A stretch of 64,000 nucleotides of DNA, taken from NCBI GenBank assembly GCA_002373775.1, contig DFJW01000077.1, forward strand, positions 8,269-72,268. The letters are read 5' to 3'. This DNA is from Ruminococcus flavefaciens (lineage in GTDB: Bacteria > Bacillota > Clostridia > Oscillospirales > Ruminococcaceae). Of the stretch, positions 60,275 to 64,000 are shown in pieces (position 1 is the first letter of the stretch; every line of letters begins with the position of its first letter). Made by a program: the position numbers and the translations under genes. The notes beneath the pieces were generated by a model that worked only from the letters and a program-made list of their open reading frames with translations, searched no databases and was not told where the DNA came from.

Positions 60275-62116
60275 ATGTTAAAAGACAAGATAGAAAAGCA
60301 TCTGCTTGAAGTACAGAAGCCTTCGAGGTACATAGGCGGAGAAGTCGGCAGCATAATAAAGGACAAATCAAAAGTTGATGTAAGATTTGCATTCTGTTTT
60401 CCCGACACCTATGACATAGGCATGTCTCACCTTGGCATGAAGATACTCTATTCTCTGACAAATGAGCGCGAAAACTACTGGTGTGAGAGATGTTTTGCGC
60501 CGGGTGAGGATTTTGAAGCCATAATGCGTGAAAACGACATTCCCCTGTACGCACTGGAGAGCCTTGACCCCATAAAGGAATTTGATTTTATAGGCTTTAC
60601 TATGCAGTATGAGCTGTCATACACCAATGTGCTGAACATGCTTGACCTTGCCGGGATACCGGTATTTGCATCCGAGCGCGGTGATGAGCTGACGCAGATA
60701 GTAGTAGCCGGCGGACCTTGCGTCTGTAATCCTGAGCCTCTTGCTGACTTTTTTGACATTTTCATTCTTGGCGAAGGCGAAGAGGTGAATCTTGAACTCA
60801 TGGATCTTTACTGGGAGATGAAGCAGCAGGGAGCAGGAAAGACTGAATTCCTGCGCAGAGCAGCACATATCGAAGGTATATACGTTCCGCGTTTCTATAA
60901 ATTCAGCTATAAGCCGGACGGCACTATCGAAAAACTCGAAGTCACCGACGGAGCACCGGAGATAATACACAAGCGTATAATAAAGGATTTTGACAAGGTG
61001 TATTATCCGGAGAATTTCGTGGTACCTTTCACCGAGATAGTGCATGACCGAGTGTCAGTGGAAGTCCTGAGAGGCTGTATAAGAGGCTGCCGCTTCTGTC
61101 AGGCAGGCTTTATTTACCGACCTTTCCGAGAGAAACATACTGATACGATATGCAGAGAGACCAAGTGCCTTTGTGAGAATACAGGATATGACGAGGTATC
61201 ACTTGCTTCCCTGAGTACGAGCGACCATTCCGAGATTGATCCCATGCTGACTGAGCTTATAAATTATACTGCGGATGAAAAGATAAATCTGTCACTTCCT
61301 TCACTCCGGGTGGATAATTTCTCGGAATCGCTGCTTGAAAAGATCAAGAAAGTGCGCAAGAGCGGACTGACCTTTGCGGCAGAAGGCGGAACCCAGCGTC
61401 TGAGGGATGTTATAAACAAGAATGTCTCGGAAGAAGAGATAATGAACACCTGCAAGATCGCATTCCAGGGCGGATATGCAGCGGTAAAACTCTACTTCAT
61501 GATGGGACTTCCCACAGAGACTGACGAAGACATAGTCGGCATAGCAGAACTTGCCCAGAGGATAATCGACCTGTTCTACAGCATCGAGGACCGTCCTAAA
61601 GGAAAAGGCGTGCAGGTATCCATAAGCTGCGCCACATTTGTTCCAAAGCCCTTCACACCGTTTGAATTTGAACCTCAGGATACCCGTGAGATGATAGAGC
61701 ACAAGCAGAAACTGCTTCTTGATTCGGTAAAGAGCAGGAAGGTGAAGGTGAGCTATCACGATCCGGATGTCAGCATGCTCGAAGTCATACTTGCCAAAGG
61801 TGACAGAAGGCTATGCCGTTCGATATACACTGCATGGAAAAAAGGCTGTAAATTCGACAGCTGGGAAGAGCATTTCAAATTCCCGCTGTGGCTTGAGGCA
61901 TTTGAGGAATGCGGCATAGATCCGTCATTCTACGCCAACCGCCGATTTGAATATGACGAGATACTCCCTTGGGATCATCTGGACTATTTCGTGACAAAAT
62001 CGTTCCTGATACGCGAAAACAAGACGGCACATGAATCGCGCACAACGCCCAACTGCCGTCAGAGATGCTCCGGATGCGGAGTCAATAAAAAAGTGGGGAG
62101 GGAATGTTTTTGCTGA
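60275..62116 (+). CDS. TIGR03960-family B12-binding-like radical SAM protein
   Basis: 613 residues. An N-terminal Rossmann-like B12-domain homologue (about 40-190: FCFPDTYDIGMSHLGMKILY; VAGGPCVCNPEPLADFFDIFILGEGEE) precedes a radical-SAM core with CIRGCRFCQAG (CxxxCxxC, about 266-276), FAAEGGTQRLRDVINK and GLPTETDEDI. The C-terminus has CRQRCSGCGVN. It overlaps the next gene by 13 bp; the pair (TIGR03960 plus DUF2344) is a conserved neighbour set in Clostridia, thought to act together in RNA or translation-linked modification. Substrate unknown. Confidence 0.92.
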   Translation: MLKDKIEKHLLEVQKPSRYIGGEVGSIIKDKSKVDVRFAFCFPDTYDIGMSHLGMKILYSLTNERENYWCERCFAPGEDFEAIMRENDIPLYALESLDPIKEFDFIGFTMQYELSYTNVLNMLDLAGIPVFASERGDELTQIVVAGGPCVCNPEPLADFFDIFILGEGEEVNLELMDLYWEMKQQGAGKTEFLRRAAHIEGIYVPRFYKFSYKPDGTIEKLEVTDGAPEIIHKRIIKDFDKVYYPENFVVPFTEIVHDRVSVEVLRGCIRGCRFCQAGFIYRPFREKHTDTICRETKCLCENTGYDEVSLASLSTSDHSEIDPMLTELINYTADEKINLSLPSLRVDNFSESLLEKIKKVRKSGLTFAAEGGTQRLRDVINKNVSEEEIMNTCKIAFQGGYAAVKLYFMMGLPTETDEDIVGIAELAQRIIDLFYSIEDRPKGKGVQVSISCATFVPKPFTPFEFEPQDTREMIEHKQKLLLDSVKSRKVKVSYHDPDVSMLEVILAKGDRRLCRSIYTAWKKGCKFDSWEEHFKFPLWLEAFEECGIDPSFYANRRFEYDEILPWDHLDYFVTKSFLIRENKTAHESRTTPNCRQRCSGCGVNKKVGRECFC

Positions 62117-62766
62117 GAGTAAGAGCAGTTTTTGAAAAGACAGGCCGTGCGAAATATATATCACACCTTGATCTCAACCGCTGTATGCTGAGGATATTCA
62201 GACGTTCGAAGCTGCCGATATGGTACACAGAGGGCTTCAATCCTCACCCGTATTATGCCTTTGCACTTGCACTGTCACTTGGATTTGAGAGTGACTGCGA
62301 GATACTTGACTTCAACATCACTGATGACAGCATGTCCATGGACGAGATACGCGACAGGCTCAACGCTGTAATGCCGGAAGGCATGCGTATACTGTCAGTT
62401 GCAGAGCAGGTGCAGAAGATAACAGCCATAACACAGGCTGAATACAGCTTCTCGCTTGTGACAGAAGATACGGAAGCACTGATGCAGGGCGTTGAAGCGC
62501 TTATGTCCGGCGAAAACATACTTATTGAGAAAAAGACGAAGAAGGGCATAAAAACGGTGGATATCAAGCCGGAGCTGGAGGTCGTCAGCTGCACAAAAAC
62601 GGCAGGCTCGGTGGACATGGTTATGCGTCTTCCTGCCGGTACACAGACCAACTACAATCCGGCGCTTTTCATCGAAGCACTGAAGAATTCCGGGACCGTG
62701 CCTTTTTCTGCCGAGAAGATACGCCGGACAGCAATACTCTGTGCAGACGGAACTGCCTTCAAATGA
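62104..62766 (+). CDS. DUF2344/TIGR03936 radical-SAM-associated protein
   Basis: 220 residues with the family start LLRVRAVFEKTGRAKYISHLDLNRCMLRIFRRSKLPI (about 3-40) and EGFNPHPYYAFALALSLGFESDCEILDF. It is usually fused to or beside TIGR03960 proteins and followed by rng and rplU. Here that continuation is missing: 34 bp downstream an AT-rich ORF begins. Start ATG 62104 lies in the end of the radical-SAM gene; TTG 62110 is also near. Confidence 0.9.
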   Translation: MFLLRVRAVFEKTGRAKYISHLDLNRCMLRIFRRSKLPIWYTEGFNPHPYYAFALALSLGFESDCEILDFNITDDSMSMDEIRDRLNAVMPEGMRILSVAEQVQKITAITQAEYSFSLVTEDTEALMQGVEALMSGENILIEKKTKKGIKTVDIKPELEVVSCTKTAGSVDMVMRLPAGTQTNYNPALFIEALKNSGTVPFSAEKIRRTAILCADGTAFK

Positions 62767-62800
62767 GAAAAAACTAGGTTATAGAAGGAGGAATGAAATA

Positions 62801-63469
62801 GTGAAAACTAAATATTATCGCCCTATTTTAGATGACAACACACATTTAGGTAATTCTACAAAGAATAAAGGGGCGTATAGTTCGTTGACATTTACCAATG
62901 ATGGTAATGAATTTGTTAGACCAGCAGATTGGAAAGGCGTGAAAAAAAGTGAATTGATTTTAGATAATATAGCAATTGATTTAATGACAAGGCTTTTTGA
63001 AAAGGGGATAAGTTTTGCGTTCAATCATTTTAGTAGTTATATCGAAAATAAAACGGAAGAGATGAAGAGAGAGAGGAAGAGCAAAAGAATATGTAATACA
63101 TCAAAGAAACCACTTGATACAATGGTAAATAAAAACAATGTTGAGCTTTCATCTCAAATAGACGATGCTTTTAACAAGGTTTTTGTAGATAAAGAAAAAA
63201 TAACTGAGCTACAATTAGCATATTTTTTAGGTATAATTAAAGGAATATGGTTATCGACTAAAATGCATGAAAGCTGTTCTGAAACAGTATATGAGGAGCA
63301 ACGTTTGTCATTATGCAATAAGGTTGAAACACTTTTAAATACAATTCAAAAGCAAGATGAGGTTAAAATTCAATTAGGAGAATTAGAAAAATGGTTTGAT
63401 ATGCTCGAAAAAGACCATCAAGCACCTGAAAAGCTTGTGTCTATGCAACTTGAAAAAAGTGATACATAA
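62801..63469 (+). CDS. AT-rich ORF of unknown function, probably acquired
   Basis: 222 residues from GTG 62801, nine bases after AGAAGGAGG (an ATG just upstream is out of frame and stops at once). Lys/Glu/Asn-rich and helical, with no signal peptide or clear membrane helix except LAYFLGIIKGIWLS (about 146-159). No family recognised. Codon use (AAA, TTA, AAT, GAT) and GC content differ sharply from all neighbours, and it breaks the expected order after DUF2344. Defence or toxin functions cannot be judged from sequence. Confidence 0.68.
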   Translation: MKTKYYRPILDDNTHLGNSTKNKGAYSSLTFTNDGNEFVRPADWKGVKKSELILDNIAIDLMTRLFEKGISFAFNHFSSYIENKTEEMKRERKSKRICNTSKKPLDTMVNKNNVELSSQIDDAFNKVFVDKEKITELQLAYFLGIIKGIWLSTKMHESCSETVYEEQRLSLCNKVETLLNTIQKQDEVKIQLGELEKWFDMLEKDHQAPEKLVSMQLEKSDT

Positions 63470-63654
63470 AAATGATAGTTTATTGCAATGTACAAATTAA
63501 AAACAGGAAATAGACGGCGTGTAGTCTCTTACTTGGATGCTCATAAATAATTGCTTGAATATATAATCAAGTCAGAATTTGCATCCTCCATCATGTTGAC
63601 ATGGCGGTACTTAAAAAGAAATAAAAAATATTTTTCGTTTTTTCAAAAAAACAC
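63470..63654. other. AT-rich intergenic stretch with a nested inverted repeat
   Basis: No gene is seen. GGATGC (63535-63540) pairs with GCATCC (63581-63586), and inside it CTTGA (63554-63558) pairs with TCAAG (63567-63571). No T-run follows. Minus-strand reading gives only short frames. It may be the scar of the event that brought the AT-rich ORF. Confidence 0.4.
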
Positions 63655-63683
63655 TTGCATTTTCCTGAAAAGTATGGTATGAT
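63655..63683 (+). promoter_or_regulatory. promoter of rplS
   Basis: TTGCAT (63655-63660), 17-bp spacer with TGG, TATGAT (63678-63683, extended -10). About 195 bp before the rplS start, giving a long leader. Confidence 0.75.
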
Positions 63684-63689
63684 ATAAAA

Positions 63690-63878
63690 GCATTTGAAAT
63701 CCGTTCGTTATGATTTTATCACAGCGAATGAGGGTTAATGCCGAAAGACATTAAATCGGATAGTCCGCTGACCGTGACAGGCTGAAATGAAGAGCCGTCA
63801 TTATCCAGTCTTACCGGAAGCTGAACGGGAAGAACTGGGCGGTTTATGAATGTTCGGAAATTTTAGGAGGAAATTAAA
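63690..63878 (+). ncRNA. structured 5' leader of rplS (possible L19 autoregulatory leader)
   Basis: Three successive hairpins are visible: TTAATG (63735) / CATTAA (63749); GACAGGCT (63776) / AGCCGTC (63793); CCAGTCTT (63805) / AGAACTGG (63831) with one bulge. L19 leaders that bind the ribosomal protein are known upstream of rplS in Firmicutes; I cannot verify that this one belongs to that family, but size and position fit. Confidence 0.5.
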
Positions 63879-64000
63879 ATGGATGCACTCAAGTTAATCA
63901 GCGAATCAAGCATGAAGGAAAATGTTCCCCAGTTCAATGTAGGTGACACTGTAAAGGTTCACGTACAGATCAAGGAAGGCGACAAGAGCCGTATTCAGGT
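63879..64000 (+). CDS. rplS: 50S ribosomal protein L19, 5' part (runs off the window)
   Basis: Only the first 40 codons are in the window. The N-terminus MDALKLISESSMKENVPQF and the segment GDTVKVHVQIKEGDKSRIQ are characteristic of bacterial L19, which sits at the 30S-50S interface. AGGAGG precedes the ATG by nine bases. In most Firmicutes rplS follows trmD in an rpsP-rimM-trmD-rplS operon; here it has its own promoter and leader and no such upstream genes. Confidence 0.93.
   Translation, partial: MDALKLISESSMKENVPQFNVGDTVKVHVQIKEGDKSRIQ

Noticed and set aside
63477..63600. Minus-strand gene fragment in the gap before rplS
   Set aside because: A 20-codon frame is open but has no ribosome site and no recognisable similarity; stops follow at once.

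Overview
The window comes from a Gram-positive anaerobe of the class Clostridia, most likely a Ruminococcus-type member of the Oscillospiraceae. The signs are a complete Rnf complex, endospore regulators (spoIIGA-sigE, spoIIAA-spoIIAB-sigF, a BofA-like gene), AddAB recombination nucleases, a GH130 mannoside phosphorylase, tandem GH25 lysozyme domains, Thr/Glu-rich lipoprotein linkers, strong AGGAGG ribosome sites and many sigma-A promoters with 17-bp spacers. It is mostly core chromosome. No prophage, insertion sequence, rRNA or CRISPR array is seen. Two AT-rich genes (about 14.5-15.0 kb and 62.8-63.5 kb) look foreign.

Layout. 0-0.5 kb: tRNA-Lys and tRNA-Arg. 0.5-5.6 kb: rnfCDGEAB, converging on a shared hairpin with a previously unlisted 18-residue Cys-rich peptide gene. 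5.8-7.4 kb: tspO, a metallophosphoesterase and a small membrane protein. 7.5-14.4 kb: a six-gene minus-strand operon for activated 2-aminoethylphosphonate (HTH-cytidylyltransferase, PhnW, cytidylyltransferase-PEP mutase fusion, solute-binding lipoprotein, phosphonopyruvate decarboxylase, phosphoesterase). 14.5-19.6 kb: a foreign-looking membrane gene, a GH130 phosphorylase with a palindromic operator, and two large membrane proteins. 19.6-21.2 kb: spoIIGA-sigE. 21.3-23.2 kb: a DEAD-box helicase and a 34-residue membrane peptide. 23.2-29.8 kb: an FMN riboswitch and rib operon carrying three extra genes, one of them a HAD phosphatase that could supply the missing riboflavin step. 29.9-35.5 kb: a phosphodiesterase, small sporulation-like genes, pdp, a zinc-ribbon protein and the spoIIA operon. 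35.5-39.2 kb: lepA-to-hemW. 39.3-46.7 kb: cell-wall genes (a degenerate penicillin-binding protein, an amidase, a serine hydrolase, a double GH25 lysozyme) around tyrA and rluA. 46.7-53.7 kb: addBA. 53.7-59.2 kb: HtrA, a hotdog thioesterase, an LTA synthase, an HD hydrolase and an SDR reductase. 59.3-64 kb: a 94-bp triplicated promoter array, DUF896-cdd, a radical-SAM pair, a foreign-looking ORF and the structured leader and start of rplS.

Functional links. Rnf supplies an ion gradient and balances ferredoxin and NADH. The phosphonate operon makes CMP-aminoethylphosphonate, probably to decorate a surface glycan or lipid. The rib operon feeds FMN to flavoproteins including RnfC, RnfD and RnfG. 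SigF (forespore) and SigE (mother cell) regulators are both present, so sporulation capacity is at least partly retained. The most unusual non-coding structure is the promoter repeat at 59.3-59.6 kb; related copies lie upstream of two unlinked metallophosphoesterase genes at 30.5 and 7.0 kb.
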